In this document: positions 27,685 to 40,443 of the stretch, in pieces
How the letters are laid out: the number at the start of each line of letters is the position of its first letter
Numbering within the stretch: position 1 is the stretch's first letter
Origin: Amoebophrya sp. A120
Taxonomy: Eukaryota > Sar > Dinophyceae > Syndiniales > Amoebophryaceae
Length of the DNA stretch: 64,000 nt
Reading direction: 5' to 3'
Assembly: GCA_905178155.1 (NCBI GenBank)
Contig: CAJINV010000001.1
Location: forward strand, 10,720,311-10,784,310
The notes under the pieces: model-generated
Database searches by the model: none
What the model saw: the letters and a program-made list of their open reading frames with translations, nothing else
Told to the model about the DNA's origin: nothing
Program-made: the position numbers and the translations under genes

Positions 27685-28969
27685 TTTGATATGAGTTTCG
27701 AGAGACTAAAAGAGGTCAGAGAATATACAATGCGTGTTCGGAAAGTAGACAATAGGCAAAAGTTTGTTACTAAGAACAGGTGGTCGAGAGAAATGGTAGA
27801 CAAGAACGCGATCGTCTTTCTGCGAAGTTGCTGGTAATACAGAGAAATATCGTGATCGCTGGGAAAAAAACTTGCTCCGACAAAACGAATTCAATAATCT
27901 TCTTTCTAGAATTGGTCATCAACAACGAGACCGGAACGACTCCAGATCCAGTTGGAACAATCTGGTGGCTTTTCCTTCGCGATACCGTTTTCGCGAAGTA
28001 GACCTAACATAGTACATTTATGCGGACTGTCACGCCGAACACTCTTTTTGTGTTTCCCCAGAAGGCGCTGAATCGCTTCTCTAGCGGCTTGAGCAACAAA
28101 AGGTAGCCCATGTTTTTACTGCATTGGGCAGTAACGAGATCGATGGGGACGGCAGTGTCGCAATTTCTTAATAATCAATATTTCATTTTCAATCATGTCA
28201 CGCGCTGACGCAAAAGCGGGACTATCTATCGCATTTTGTTGAATTACGGCGAGTTGTGCCTACCGTGCGAGCTATCAATCTTGTTCGTAGGTAACCTCTT
28301 ACTGGGAGCGATGTGACAAAGTAGACAGAAGCAATCATAACCTCTCGAGGATTCATTCCAGTTGACAATTGATAAGCACCATCAACGAACTGCATCTAGT
28401 GGCATTTTGCCCGTAGATAAGTACTTCGCGTGATACTGTATCCTACTGCAGTACGTGTTCGTTTTGAACCATAGGGTGGCGCTAATATCAAAAGCAGGCC
28501 GCCCATTGGCGGAGAGACATGGAGGACTGGAGGTTCCTGCTTGATTTTTACTTAACTGCGACTAACAAGTTGGATTGAGCAAAGAAAATGCGGTCAAATC
28601 CAAAACTCTTAAATGTTTCTTGACTTCGGCATGGCTGATACATCCTTTCCTTGTTCTTTTATTCTATCTCCTGTACCGCGCGGCGCGCAAGCGCCGAATG
28701 TCAAAACAAAAACTTTCAATCGAACTTGAGACAACTCATTAGATTTCCCTGTCAAGCGGCTGCGGGGCGTTTTTTTCCGACAAACGAAGCGCAAGACTAG
28801 AAACTTGGAGAAATATTAATCACCGCACTGCGTACATCTGGCCCGACAGATCCTATGAGCACCGGAAAATTTCGCTTTTCTGAATTCATAACTTTGCGCT
28901 TTCAAAATACTTTTATCCTAAGTATTCACATCTGTACTTTTTCCTTTCAAATCCCTATTTTACACACTA
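27685..28969. other. Intergenic, nothing recognised
   Basis: About 1.28 kb between the hydrolase start and the transporter stop. A/T-rich, no long frame, no repeat seen. Confidence 0.5.
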
Positions 28970-31266
28970 GTGCGGTGCGGCCTCGGCAAATTGGCAAGCT
29001 CTTCAACGGTGAGAGCACCGGCATGCTGTGCCTCGCGGTCACTCCCTCGACTTTCGTCCGGGAGTTGCGGAAGGAGCCACTGTGCGGATAATTCTTCTTC
29101 ATTTAGTTCATGCCTCTCTACTCCCTCGTCGCAAGGTTTGCTTTCCTCCCCGAGCATCTCGTTTCCATGCGCGTCTTCCTTGTTCTGCTTTTCCGCCTCC
29201 CCGAGCACCGCAAAAGTGGTGGCGGAAACCAGCAACAACAGGCTGGAAAACAGCAGCGCCACCTCCTGCAGCCAGTTGTTCGGCACGTTCTTCTTGAACA
29301 GGAGCCGGTCGCCGAGGTAGTAGACCAAAATCGGGGTTAAAAACTTCAACAACAACCGCACCACCGTCGACCTTCGTTTCACCACCAGGTCCCCGCACCA
29401 CTGGGTCGCGACGGTCAGGAGGGCGAACAGGTGGATGCGCCAGGCGCCGAAATCCTCGTCCCCCTTGTCGTACCAGCCCTGGAACAGGTCGTCCCAGGAC
29501 CGAATCCGCGGACAACGGAGTTTCTTGACGAGGAACCTTTCCCACTCCGGGTCGTCGTGCTTCCAGGCGAACAGGATTTCCGGAACGACGAACAGAAACA
29601 GGGCCAAAAAGACCAGCGCCGGCGCCTCAATGTGAAATTTCTGCACGAAAAACCAGGAGTCGGCGGTTTTCTTCAGCCCCTTCTCGCGGTACAGCGTGCC
29701 CAAAGCGAGGATGCAGGACGCCACGAGCGCCAGAACGATCGCGATTGTGAATTGCTGTTGGGGAGTAGTTTCATCTGGTTCATCCGCAGAAGTAGACGAG
29801 AATGATTGGTGCAGCCCGGCGAGATTGTTTCGACTGTGCGAGCGGCGTGGTCTGCGGAGAAAGCTGTCGCTGTTCTTGTTGCTGGCATTTATTCTAGTTC
29901 TGCCTGCTCCACTATTCAACAACATCTGCTCGTCCCGCGGCCCGTCGTGGATGGTCATGTTGCTGATTTGAAACAACACAATCCCGAGCAGAACCAGGCC
30001 GGCGAACACGTACTGCCATTTCGTGAATTTTCGCTTCAGGAAAACCACGGACCCGATCATGACAAGGAGGAAGGACGAGCGGCTCAGCACGGACAGGACG
30101 CCGGGGCTCCCGCGAACCAAAACCAGTTGAAACGTTTCCAACGCGTTGAAGACCGCAAACGCGATGGCCACCGGCATGTACAACCAAAACCCGTCGTTCC
30201 ACATGAAACATTGTCGGAGGAGGTACGGGGAAGAAGCAGCTTCTTCGGCCTCGTTGTCCTCGCGGCTGTTGGTCGCTTCTGGCCTCTGTCGCGTTTGCGG
30301 ATGACCAGTCTGGCATCTTCCTTGCTGGCCGGCGGAAAGGTTTTCCGGAATCCGCTCCGCCTCGGTTTCCACTTCTGTCCCCGCGAGCAGAACTTCCATG
30401 TCATCGTCCACGAGAATTTCCGTTAGGCGCTGTTGCTTGCCCGGTTCGGAAGTGATAGTGGTCCCGTCTACCAACAAAGCACTGCACGCGTGTTCGCCCG
30501 CAGTAGTGTTGTTCGGAACGCCTCGTGCTTTGTTCCCTTCGGAAAATAAACTAGTCAATAACCCTGCATCTTCTTTCTCGCCCATGCGCTGTTCTTCCGG
30601 AGACCAGTTTGCTGCGTTATCGCGATCGACTGAGCTCGGCGTGTGCAGAGATAGCCGCCGAGGCTCGATGTCGACCAGAACCACACTTACACCCCCGCGC
30701 CGCTCCGGCTGCAACGGTGCGTTTCGCGAGGCATCGGGATCGGCGGAGTCAACAGCATGGTCCGTCTTTACAGTATTTGCCGGGGCGCAGCAAATCGGCC
30801 AGCTTTTCCCCGAGGTGTAGTTCTCACGACCCTGGTCTCTCGGCTCGGTCGCGGCCCCGGAGCGCGTAATCGACTGCTCGTGAAGATGTTCATGATCCCT
30901 ATTTTGTTCATCGTCTTGCACGCGTTCCGTATCTTTTTGCGGCTTGGTACCTCCTCGACCCCGCCGCTCCGCATGAAGCCGCTTCAAGTCGAAAAACGCA
31001 GCTAGCAGCAGGGAAAACAAAAGCGATTCCAGGCCGACTACTATGTGTAGCGTTTGCGCGCTGCGGAGTCGGGGGGTCGCCCACGCAGAACCGATTTTAG
31101 AGACCACTTCGCAGACCAGATACACCGCGGCAAGGGTGAGAAAAAGCGCGAGGGGAGAAAACTTCATGCTGCTTGCGTTCGCATCCACAGTAGATCGTTG
31201 CTGTTTGGTATCGTCAAATCGAGTCGGCGCCGGACCAGTCGAGGAGGTTCGGCTCGAGGATGGCAT
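28970..31266 (-). CDS. Nucleotide-sugar transporter (SLC35A-like) with a long insert
   Basis: Single exon of 768 residues, more than twice the usual 320-400. The first membrane helices are at residues about 35-75 (LALFLTLAAVYLVCEVVSK). A hydrophilic, charged, low-complexity insert follows to about residue 355. The remaining eight or so helices are at 360-720. Family-like parts are YMPVAIAFAVFNALETFQLV, SRSSFLLVMIGSVVFLKRKF and KWQYVFAGLVLLGIVLFQIS. Such proteins exchange cytosolic nucleotide sugars for NMP in Golgi or ER. The donor sugar cannot be told from sequence. A second hydrophilic insert lies near residues 455-505. The C-terminus is acidic and probably cytosolic. Confidence 0.8.
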
Positions 31267-32083
31267 AGTTTATCAAAATTTTCTATTTTTCTACGCTACT
31301 GCTCTTGATTTTGTGCGACGTTTCTCTTGAGTCAATAAATGAACATCGTTCTCGATACTCCTGAAAAAAACCGGTCTCTTGATCACGCGCGTAGCACTTC
31401 TATCCAAAGCTTGGGGTCTGCATTTTCGGCCACAAGGCCGTATGCGTAGCCATTACGGCGATAAAGTCAGAAAGAAACTACACACCAATGACCCTGGAAA
31501 ACAAAAAGGTAAAAATCGGTGAACAAAAGATGAATGAGATCCTAGAAAAGTGATTTTCGGGTGGACGGTCTTGAGCTCTTTTTTTGGCGACGAAGGATCA
31601 GTGCAGGATTTCCTTGTGGAATGTGCGGTGATGGGCCTCATAATGAGGCAACAGCTAGGCCGAGGGATCACGGATTTGACATCCGGCCAGATCTGCATTC
31701 CGTGATTTGCTATGCGGTCGTCGCTAGGTCATTTAGGTTTCGATCTGTTCAATTCACTGATGTGATAGATCGATTCTGGTGGCACACCATCCGTCTTGCT
31801 TGTCTTGCTATCGATCCCAGAACTGCATCGCCTCCGAAAGGCACTCGCTTCGCTTTCTCTGGCAAGTTTTCTGTCGCTCTGTGTTACTTACTCGCGATGT
31901 ACTTTCAAAATGAGCGTGGCTATCTGAAAAGATGAGGAAAAGAAAACAGTTAAAAATCCGCGTATTATTACACTTTGCTCAAATTCGTGACACTCGACCC
32001 TGCCAAGTTCTTTTGCAGGAGCTCTGCTCCTTCGCCGAGATACTATATCTTTTATGCATTTCCCCGCCGCCATCAACAGACCA
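31267..32083. other. Intergenic, nothing recognised
   Basis: About 0.8 kb between the transporter start and the aquaporin stop. A 124-codon plus frame at 31561-31935 has no recognisable content and is opposite to all neighbouring genes. Confidence 0.45.
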
Positions 32084-34060
32084 CTACACCTTCGTCTCAT
32101 CCACGTAGTCGTCGGTGTGCGTGATGTAGAAGACCGAGGCGGCCAGACTCGCTCCTGCGACTTCGCTCATGGTGTAGAACAGGGAGTTCATGAATTTTGC
32201 CTCCGTGATATCATTTGTAAAAACGTCCCCAGCCCAGAGTCGTCATGCTAAACACGGTTGTCATGCACATTTGCAGTAGCAGGGACATTTGTAATGCGCA
32301 TCGCCAGGAGAGGCATTTCTAGTCGTGTTTTGGCATTTGTAATGCTGTAAACAGGATAAGATGGTGGATTTCTGATGCGGCTGGCCTTGCTACCCTGCAC
32401 GAGACTACGGACTGCACCTTGTGATGCGCGACCCCCAAAAGTTGTAGGTTTGTGTTGCAAAGTCCCCATCTGGACTATGGGGTGGGGACGTTTTTACACA
32501 GGATACGTGAAGATGCTGTGCGCCGTGTCGAACCCGATCGCGACCGCCGGGTTCAAGACTCCGGCTCCCACCGCCGCCCCGGCGAACCCGCCCACCGTGA
32601 CGCAGCTCCCGATCGCGAGCCCGAACATGTCCTTCGATTGCGCCTTGATCGACGTGGCCACGGTCAGGACGACCAGGCAGAGCACGAAGGTGAAAAACGC
32701 CTCCGTCAGGGCCAACTGCGTCCAGGACTTGGTCAACGGCGGCGCGAGGCCGATCGTGTGACTCGGGCCGAGGATCCCGACGCACGTGCACGCAGCGGCG
32801 ATGGCCCCGAACACCTGGAACAGCATGTACCGCATGGCGTCGCCGGGGGGAAGGAGGTTTCTTCGGGAGAGCAGGACGCTGCACGTCACCGCAGGGTTTA
32901 AATGCGCGCCGGACACACTGCCCAGGGCGTACACGAGTGACATCAAGGCGGCGGCGATGGATAGGGCGGCGGACGGGACGCTCTGGGCGACGTTGAGGCC
33001 CGCGGTCAGAGTGAGGAAGAAAGCCCCGATAAATTCGGCGACGAGTTTTTCCGATAAACCCGCTGGAGCGAGAGCCAGGTGCGAGGGCGCGAGGTCGAGG
33101 GGTCGGCAGTACTGGAAAGTAGTGATTTTTGAATATAGCGATGAGTTGTTTGAGTAGAGTGCAAATAACTACAGGCTGTTATACACCCGGAAGAAATTGC
33201 AAATTGGCTGCGAACAGTTCTGAATTTGATATACAAGAGTAGAAGTAACAAGGAGTGGTACTTTGTACAACCCGGCCGCGAGCGCCGCGCCGCCAAGCTG
33301 GAAGCCGATGTAGGCCAGAGATGTGTATAGGCTGGCAGAGGAGACGTCGATCGCAAGACTGATCGCGGGATTCAGGTTAGCGCCGGAGATCGCACCGGCC
33401 GCGAAGCCGCCTGCTACGATGGTGTAGCCGATTGCAAGCCCGAAGTACTGGTTGCCCGCATTGGCCTTGGCGCACGCCGTGTTCAGCACAACGAAGCACA
33501 GCATGCAGGTGAACAACAGCTCGCAGGTACCCGCGGCCCAGATGCTGTGGCCCGCTCCTGGCTCAAGTTTGAAGCTCGTACCGTGGATGGCGAACGAAAA
33601 GGCTGCCGCGAGGAGCCCACCCAGAGCCTGAAGTTGGTTTGTGCATTTTTGCCATTTCCAGGAGAATAATTCACGTCACTTCTACAGGTGCGGTTTGATA
33701 AATGAGACTCCAGTGGAAGCAGGTCATCGTCTTGGATTTGTGAACCAGCGAGCGCGGCACTCATAAAACCGATTGTCCTTGAGAAAATTTCCGTACCTGA
33801 GCCGCCACATAGTATATCGTTGTGCTCCACTTCTGTTGCTGGCACAAGCTAATCGCCACGCTAACGGCCGGGTTGAGGTGGGCGCCGCTCGCTTCTCCCA
33901 ACGCATAGACCGCGACCATCAAAGTGCTTGCGATCGAGAGTGCCGCAAAGACGGGCCCCGAACCGCCCAGGACATTGCAAAACACGGAAAAAGTCAGCAC
34001 GAAGGTGCCGAAGCACTCCGCGACCAGGCGCGATAGAATTGTTGGATCTTCACGCGCCAT
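32084..34060 (-). CDS. Double aquaporin: two fused MIP channels in one chain
   Basis: Exons 34060-33797, 33627-33262, 33111 to about 32500 and about 32212-32084 give about 456 residues, twice a normal aquaporin. Each half has two NPA loops: GAHLNPAVS (63-65) and GANLNPAIS (174-176) in half one, GAHLNPAVT (282-284) and GVLNPAVA (397-399) in half two. Each half begins with a typical helix one (LVAECFGTFVLTF; LVAEFIGAFFLTL). The Arg that follows the second NPA in most aquaporins (NPAR) is absent in both halves, replaced by Ile and Val, so selectivity may be unusual. The first two introns are GT-AG. The third is an introner just after the last NPA. It should form 12 membrane helices, i.e. two pores of the usual tetramer. 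Confidence 0.88.
32213..32499 (-). mobile_element. Introner in the double aquaporin (TIR family A)
   Basis: The ends are inverted GTAAAAACGTCCCC copies (32479-32498 and 32217-32232). It lies between ...IFTYP and DITEAKF. Only a 2-base TG repeat is seen at the ends, so the exact cut is ambiguous; GT...AT is one option and no GT...AG keeps the frame. The interior contains TGTCATGC and a TTTTGGCATTTGTAATGCT block shared with the elements at 47 kb. Confidence 0.8.
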
Positions 34061-36983
34061 TCCGGCCCAATCGTGGTGTTCGCGTGCGGGCAGCAGGGTC
34101 TAGCGAAAAAACACCGCCACAATTCGGATGTTATTTGGGGACGAGCAGTCGCGCCATCTTCGCTCTTTCAACTGGCAAGAACCGAGAGCGCCGGCTGTCA
34201 AACTATCTTGGCTCCATGTTGGCAACCCACCACGGTGGCGAGAAACAAACTTCAGTACCCGAAGACGGTCGTCGAAATGCAGTAGTGTACAAACAGCGAG
34301 TGGCACGAACAAAAACACTACCGCCGCGGTCGCACGGGGCGCAGAAAGATTTGGCGTGGCGCGGCAGAAGCACTTCCTCGCTCAAGTTTGGTGCGGGGAA
34401 CGGGGTGGAAGGGGGCCTGTTCGTGCGACGCTCTCTCCGGCTCCCTACCCTTCCCCGTCGCGGGGTTATCGGAGCAGCCGCGCCGCCCCAGGCCAGCTGC
34501 CCAAAATGAAATGCCGCCGGGCCGGTTTCCGGGGCGGCGCAAGCGCCCGCCCTTGGTACGGCTTATTCTGCGCCGCAGCGGAGGGCGCGCGACGGCCCCT
34601 CAGCGCCGGCCGGGCGACTGACGAGGCCACGCGCGCCGGGGGCATCTGACGCTGGGACAGCCGCGGCGCGGGCGGTAAAAGGGCGCGATGTGCAAAGGGG
34701 GTGCGCGATCCCGGCGGCGCGGGGCCACCGTGGGGCCCGCAGTGGAGCAGCGGGCGTCCTACTTGGGCGCTCTTCTGTCCTTCGCCGGTGCCAAATAGGC
34801 TTGTTCGGGCGGTGCTCGGCCCTAATTGCATGAGCGCCAGAGCGGCTATAGGGTACGGCGTCGTTCCGCGAGAATAAAGCCGCAACGCGGGGCGCCCTGC
34901 TTGCAATTTTGCGCCGCCTTGCGATCGGCTTGGAATAGTGCTCCCCGCGGGGATATCCAGCCTGCCAATGCGGGATGGGCATATAGGCCTCGCGATATCC
35001 ACCGCTGGCCTGCGGGGGTCTTTGGGGCCCGGGCCCCGCGGTCTGTGTCTAAACTACCGATGCGAATGGTTATGCCTATGCTGATACACCCTCTTACCGG
35101 ATCCGGAAAGATAGTCTTTTTGTGATTCTGGAAAATTTCAAAAAAATCGCATGTTAAAGAATGCGTCCGAAACTGGTGGGAGATACCAGCGACGGAGACT
35201 CTGGACATCGTTGAACGCATTACATAGATTCTTCTCATCTCATTAGGGAAGATCTGGCCCTTTTTTACTTCGTTCAAAAATATTTTTTTCTTCGAAGATT
35301 TGAGGTGTGGCGTTGTTCGCCAAAAATCTGGCACATATCATCATTGTCAGATATTCACTGCGCATTTTTTTATTTTTTCTTGATCTGCATTGACAGTTTT
35401 CGTTTCTTATCAGATTTCTTATGTTGTTTTCAAATTTTCCAAATTTCCAAAAAAAATCCACCATGACAAATAAGGTGAAAAAGTTCAAAAATGGACAAAA
35501 ATACAAGACAGAACGGTAAAAGGTGCACTGTTGTGCAGCATTGACCTTGTTCCGAAGAGCAAAAGGCCTGTTTTCCTAGCATTTTTCCACATTTTTCAAC
35601 ATTGGAAAAAATCAAAGAAATTCCCGAAAATGCAAATTGTCCAGAAATGCACTAAAGTCGTTTGCAAACCACCAGGAAAGCGATCGGCGTTCGTCGGGAG
35701 TGTCTTAAGTTGCGACTTGGTGCGTTATTAGTGCAACTCTGCCCACTTCAAAAAAATTCCGAAAAATTCGAAAAAAAATCCGCTGTGGTAATGAGCATAA
35801 AAAACGTCATTAATTAGAGTTGTGATAAGTTGCATTGGAGTGAAATATGCAAATTACTTGATCAAGAAGAGTTTGAAGTTTTTTGATAGGCAACTTTTTG
35901 AATTTTTTTCGAAATGCAGAAAATCCAAAAAAATAGAAAAACTGGACATGTGGTGTTTCGCCTCAATTACTTGGTATAACTTTACAAAGATTTGTATGGA
36001 CAGCCTCGATTTGTGTCCTCTTTACATTACTAAGAGCAAAGCACGTCCGTGGTAGTGCAGTTTCTCACATTTTGCAAAATCTGAAAATTTTGAAAAAAGT
36101 CTCCACGTGGTAGCCATTCAACCAGATCTGACCTGGGGTCGCGTTGCCTGACGTCTGGCCAGTAGGTGCGTGACCCCCTCTCATCGGCCGAACCACATTA
36201 AATCCGCCGCAGTGGATTACTGGTCATTTTATGAAATCCGGAAACCCACAAAGATCGCCGACCCCTACCCTGCCCAACCAGATCAGATCGATCCTCATGA
36301 AGTCACGGGGGGAGCGCAAGCTGGCGCCCGGCAGATTGCGCGCATCCCTTTCCGGCGCGCCTTCCGAGCGATTTCTTCCGCTCGGGTGGAGTGGCTTTGT
36401 ATTTGGGCGCTTTTCCGTGGGGCCAATGTTTAGGATAAGTAGCAACCGGCCAGACATGTGCGACCGTGTTCTGGTCTTTGCGTGGTTGATTTGGCCCGCA
36501 CTGCCGCAGCGCCAGCATCGACAGATGCGGGACCCGTCGGTGCGGGCGCGCGTTCGGCCGACTTCGGTGCGTTTCGCAGTTCATACGCCCCCCAACCCTA
36601 CCCACGCGGTCTGTGCCCCGCGGGCCGCGTTTGTCTCGGGAGAAGGGCCCGCGTGGCCCAGTGGAACGTCGGCGCCAGCGCAAAAGAAAGGCCGCCGCGC
36701 AATTCTTTCTTTCGGCCTGCCGTGGTAGCGCCGGCTTTGCTAGTTTTGTTCCGGTGGCACCCCCCCCCTGCCGCAGCCGTACTGTGCGAACCCGAGCGCG
36801 AAGCAGGCGCGATGCAAACATCAGGAGCGATTGCGGGTAAAGTTTCGAGACGCGCTGCACTAACGGGCGATGCGCCCCGGCAAGAATAAGGCCGGCCAAT
36901 GCTCAGCATCGAGCTTTAGGGGTCGCATCGTAGGAGCTGCGTAGCGTTTAAGAACCGGGCCTCCGCCCGTGCGATCCAGGATC
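34061..36983. promoter_or_regulatory. Divergent strand-switch region
   Basis: Minus-strand genes end here and plus-strand genes begin, with no gene I can support in 2.9 kb. It has three parts: a GC-rich flank (about 34380-35060), a core dense in A and T tracts (about 35100-36130), and a second GC-rich flank (about 36140-36960) reaching the start of the armadillo gene. Open frames in the GC flanks overlap on both strands and follow composition. By analogy with directional gene blocks in dinoflagellates it may hold divergent transcription starts; no promoter motif was identified. Confidence 0.55.
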
Positions 36984-39673
36984 ATGTTTACGCCCGAGCT
37001 ACGTTCCCTGCTCGAGAGCACCGCGGGTCCCGCGCAAGGAGTTTCGAGTTGCGTGCCCGAGCTCGTTGCGCTGCTGGAACAGCACCGCACAAGATACGCC
37101 GACGCTGCGGCGCTGGAGCAAGTGTCGCGGGATGATCTGAAGAAAGGCATAGCGGTTCTCGCGTCGTGGTGTCGTAACCACGAAGCTGAACTGGCGGAAA
37201 CGGCCGACGTCCAGCGCGCTGTTTGTGCGCTGTTCCAGGCCCTTCTCGGCCGGGACACGGATTCCGACATGCTGGCGCTGAACAAGGGAATGTTGACCTG
37301 CGTCACCGATTGGATGAAGCTTGCGCAAGCACACCGTCCCGTGGCCGAGAACCAGGCGCAACAGCTGATAAGTCTTGCAACCGTGCTTTCGCAGCCCCGG
37401 GACGCGGACAAGATCGTGCAGACCGCTGGCACTGTCAAGGTGTTTGCTTTGCACGCGGCATGTTTTTACGAAAAACGTAGAAGTGCCTCTTCCTCACTCA
37501 CGCGAAAAAAGTCTTCTTCGCCGGTATGATGCACTGCTATTTTGTGCGAGTGCGCTGGACAAGAGGTAATAACTAGATACAACGACAAAAATTATCCGCA
37601 AAGGAAATTCTACGAAAAGAAAAACCCCCGCGGATTATTGCAGGTCCTCCTCGAGTTCCTGCGCATCGACCACGACCCGAGCATCCCGAGCAGCGGCACG
37701 CTGGCCGTGCCGCTCCCGGTGCTAGAGGACGCGATCACCGGGATCGCGCTGCTCATGGTTCGGAGCCGCCACAAACGCGTGGTGAACCAGAACGGGGGCA
37801 TCCCCCTCATCGTGCATTTGCTGAAGCAGCGCGCCGACCTATTACAGTGAAAAATGCCCCCACCCCCAAAGTTGCAAAAATTTGTGATGCGAAGTTTCCA
37901 AATGAAAACTTTTTGCCATGCATGAAGGGAGCATGAATCTTTCTTATGCAGAGTCTAGGCCTGTATCGCATCGCTTGCATGACAAGCGCCACTCTTGCTG
38001 GGGTCTTTTGCAATACAAATTTTTTCTATTCACAATTGGAAACCTGTGATGCGGATAGATGCAAGAGGGCAAATGTTTCATTTGCAAAGGTTTGCAATAC
38101 AAACGCTCCCAAGTTCGGGGGTGGGGGCATTTTTCATTGTAATACGACCTCCCCGAGATCGTCGTGGCCGCGTCGCGGTTTTTGTCCAACTTCCAGGACA
38201 AGCCGGAGTACCGGGAGGTCGTCTTCGCGCACGGGGGCCACGTCGCGCTGCAATCGGCCTTCACGACCGCGCCCCAGCACGTGAAGGCGCGGCCGGATGC
38301 GCCTTTCCAGCTCCTGAGAATACGCACGGCCTGCGTCGAGGCGCTGTGGAACTGCGTGATTGATAACGAAAAGGTGGTGGAGGTGATGTACATGGACGCA
38401 TTTCTCGACGTCTTTCTCCCACCGTGCTTACAGGAGTACCTGCAACAGCTGGAGGAAAGCAATTTTTACACCAAGGAAGACGATCTCGTCGCCGACGAGC
38501 ACAACACGGAATCCGAAACCGAGCAGAGCGCCCACTACGTGCTAGAGAAACTCGCCAGGCTGCAGGAACAGCACGAAATGTTGAACAGCGGTCCGCCCAC
38601 AATCGACAAGGAATCTCTCCTCCTTCTGCCCCGACTCTTTGCAGCTTCTTTCGCAATTCTCCGCCGTGTCGCGAAGTCCCCGAAGTGCAGAAGTATCTGC
38701 GTGGCCTTGCCTTACCTCGACATGGCGCAGAAAACCCTGCGGTTTTTCCCCCAGGAATACGACCTCGCAAAGGAGATTGCGGGGATGCTGGGAAATCTCT
38801 CCCTGGACCCGGAATGGCGAAAAGACGTGCTCAACATGGGTTTTGTGCCCGCCCTCGTCGAGTTTTGCGACCACGCAGAGGATCGCAAACTGGCGAAGAT
38901 TTGCTTCTCCGCGCTGGCCAATCTCGCGCACGACAGCACCTCCCGGCAGATGATTCTACAGCACGGCATCATACCGGTCCTGCTTCGCGTGGTGCATGCA
39001 AATTTGCGGAACGAGATCGTGGTGGAGGCGGCGCTAAATTTGATCTCCCATTTGGCACCGGACCAGGTTTGCGCAGACGAGTTGAGGATTCACGCCGGCG
39101 TAGAGATGCTCTTTGTGGTCCTGCAAGAGCACGGGCAGGACCTGCAGGTTGCAAGAAGGTACCTAGTACTTTACTCACTTACTTCGTACCTCATCTTCTT
39201 CTATGCGGAAATATGAACACGACGTCGAGACCTGTACGGGAGGTCGTGACTCTCTTGAAAATCAATGATAAACGAAAAACAAGAATAAACGCACGATTTT
39301 CCGCAGGTGTTTGATGTGCCTCCGTCGGCTCGCGGTCGCCGACGTGAACAATCGAATGGTGGAGAAAATCAAAAATCCGCACAGCGCGAACACACCAAAT
39401 AACTCCACTTCGCAGCAAGCCGGCTCGGACCAAATCGTTGCTCTGCTCAAGTGGCACTTCGTCGACGCCACCTGTGTGAAGGAGATCGGGTTGCTGTGCG
39501 GATTGCTGCAGATCCCGGACGCGTCTCTGATGCCGTTTGCGGATTTGCTGCTGAAGGTGCTGGAATTCCACGAACACGAACCGGAAGTGATGAAAATTAT
39601 GGGCGATTTGGTGTCGATATCACATCACAGAAAAAAGCCGACCTCCGGGCATGATAATGCAAAAATATACTAA
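36984..39673 (+). CDS. Armadillo/HEAT-like repeat protein
   Basis: Exons 36984-37439, 37644-37840, 38151-39158 and 39307-39673 give 675 residues. Armadillo-like helical repeats are clear in the C-terminal half: LGNLSLDPEWRKDVLNMG, ICFSALANLAHDSTSRQMIL, HGIIPVLLRVVHANLRNEIV, ALNLISHLAPDQVCADELRI, CLRRLAVADVNNRMVEKI. The N-terminal part is helical with weaker repeats. Such solenoids bind proteins; the partner is unknown. Introns 1 and 3 are GT-AG; intron 2 is an introner. The stop at 39671 sits in unusual sequence (ATGCAAAAATATACTAA), and a further intron there cannot be excluded. It is the first gene of the plus-strand block. Confidence 0.75.
37841..38150 (+). mobile_element. Introner in the armadillo gene (TIR family B)
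   Basis: The ends are inverted TATTACARTGAAAAATGCCC copies followed by CCCACCCC. CGACCT is duplicated at 37835-37840 and 38145-38150. Removal joins QRAD to LPEIVVAASRF in frame. No cut within the repeat gives GT...AG. The interior matches the element at 42.3 kb but in reverse orientation (GCATGACAAG, i.e. TGTCATGC on the other strand). Confidence 0.88.
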
Positions 39674-40443
39674 CAGGAAAATCTGTCATGGGCGAGCTCA
39701 TGCTTTTTGAGATATGCGACAGAGATTTTCTTGCGTACCTGTCTTTGCATACACAAATCTGGGTTTTGCAAATCTGGTGCCCCGGTGCCGGCTTTTTTCC
39801 GTGTGATAATCCAGACTGCCGATCGCGGACGAGGCATTGTAAAACGGGATCGGGTCGTTTATATTTTTCGACTTATTTTTTGTATTGTTGACATGACCTG
39901 CTGGTCCAAGAAAACATTTTGCAATGTAAAATTCCACCGATTTGGATATACTGAAAGATTCGAACTTTTTGAAGAAGTAAGTACGGTCTGTGTTTCCAAC
40001 AGCTACCACACAATTCAATCGCAACCTCGACCTGCTCGGTTTTTTCTGTCCGCCAGACTTTTTGTTCTTACTCGTTGACCAATTTTCTTTCTTTCGTCGG
40101 GACAGCGGAGAAGTGAGAGGCGCTTTGTTTTGATGTATGAGATTGATATCTTTCGTAGACGAGAGTTGCTCTTGCTGAGCGGTCGGAAAGGGAGAGATCG
40201 CTCGTGGCACCACTGTACCGTCGGGACTGGACTTGTACTTGAAGGAGGGTCGCGAGAGAACTGCACTGCAGTTTTGCTTTACCAGATGGAGAGCATGTTT
40301 GGTTTCGTTCTCGATTGAGGCGCGCGGACGTGGAAGTTGCTCCTGGTGAGCATGAACGGACTTGATTCATGACCAGCACTCCAAAAAGAAGAAAGAGTCC
40401 GACCGCAGGGATCAGCGTTTTTTTGGGAAAGAGTTTTTGAATC
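39674..40443. other. Intergenic, nothing recognised
   Basis: About 0.77 kb between the armadillo gene and the coiled-coil gene. Frames on either strand have no recognisable content. A fragment at 39684-39790 with TCATG-rich sequence vaguely recalls introner interiors. Confidence 0.45.

Noticed and set aside
34126-34980. Frames of 140-190 codons on both strands in the GC flank
   Set aside because: Composition-driven, mutually overlapping and without recognisable domains.
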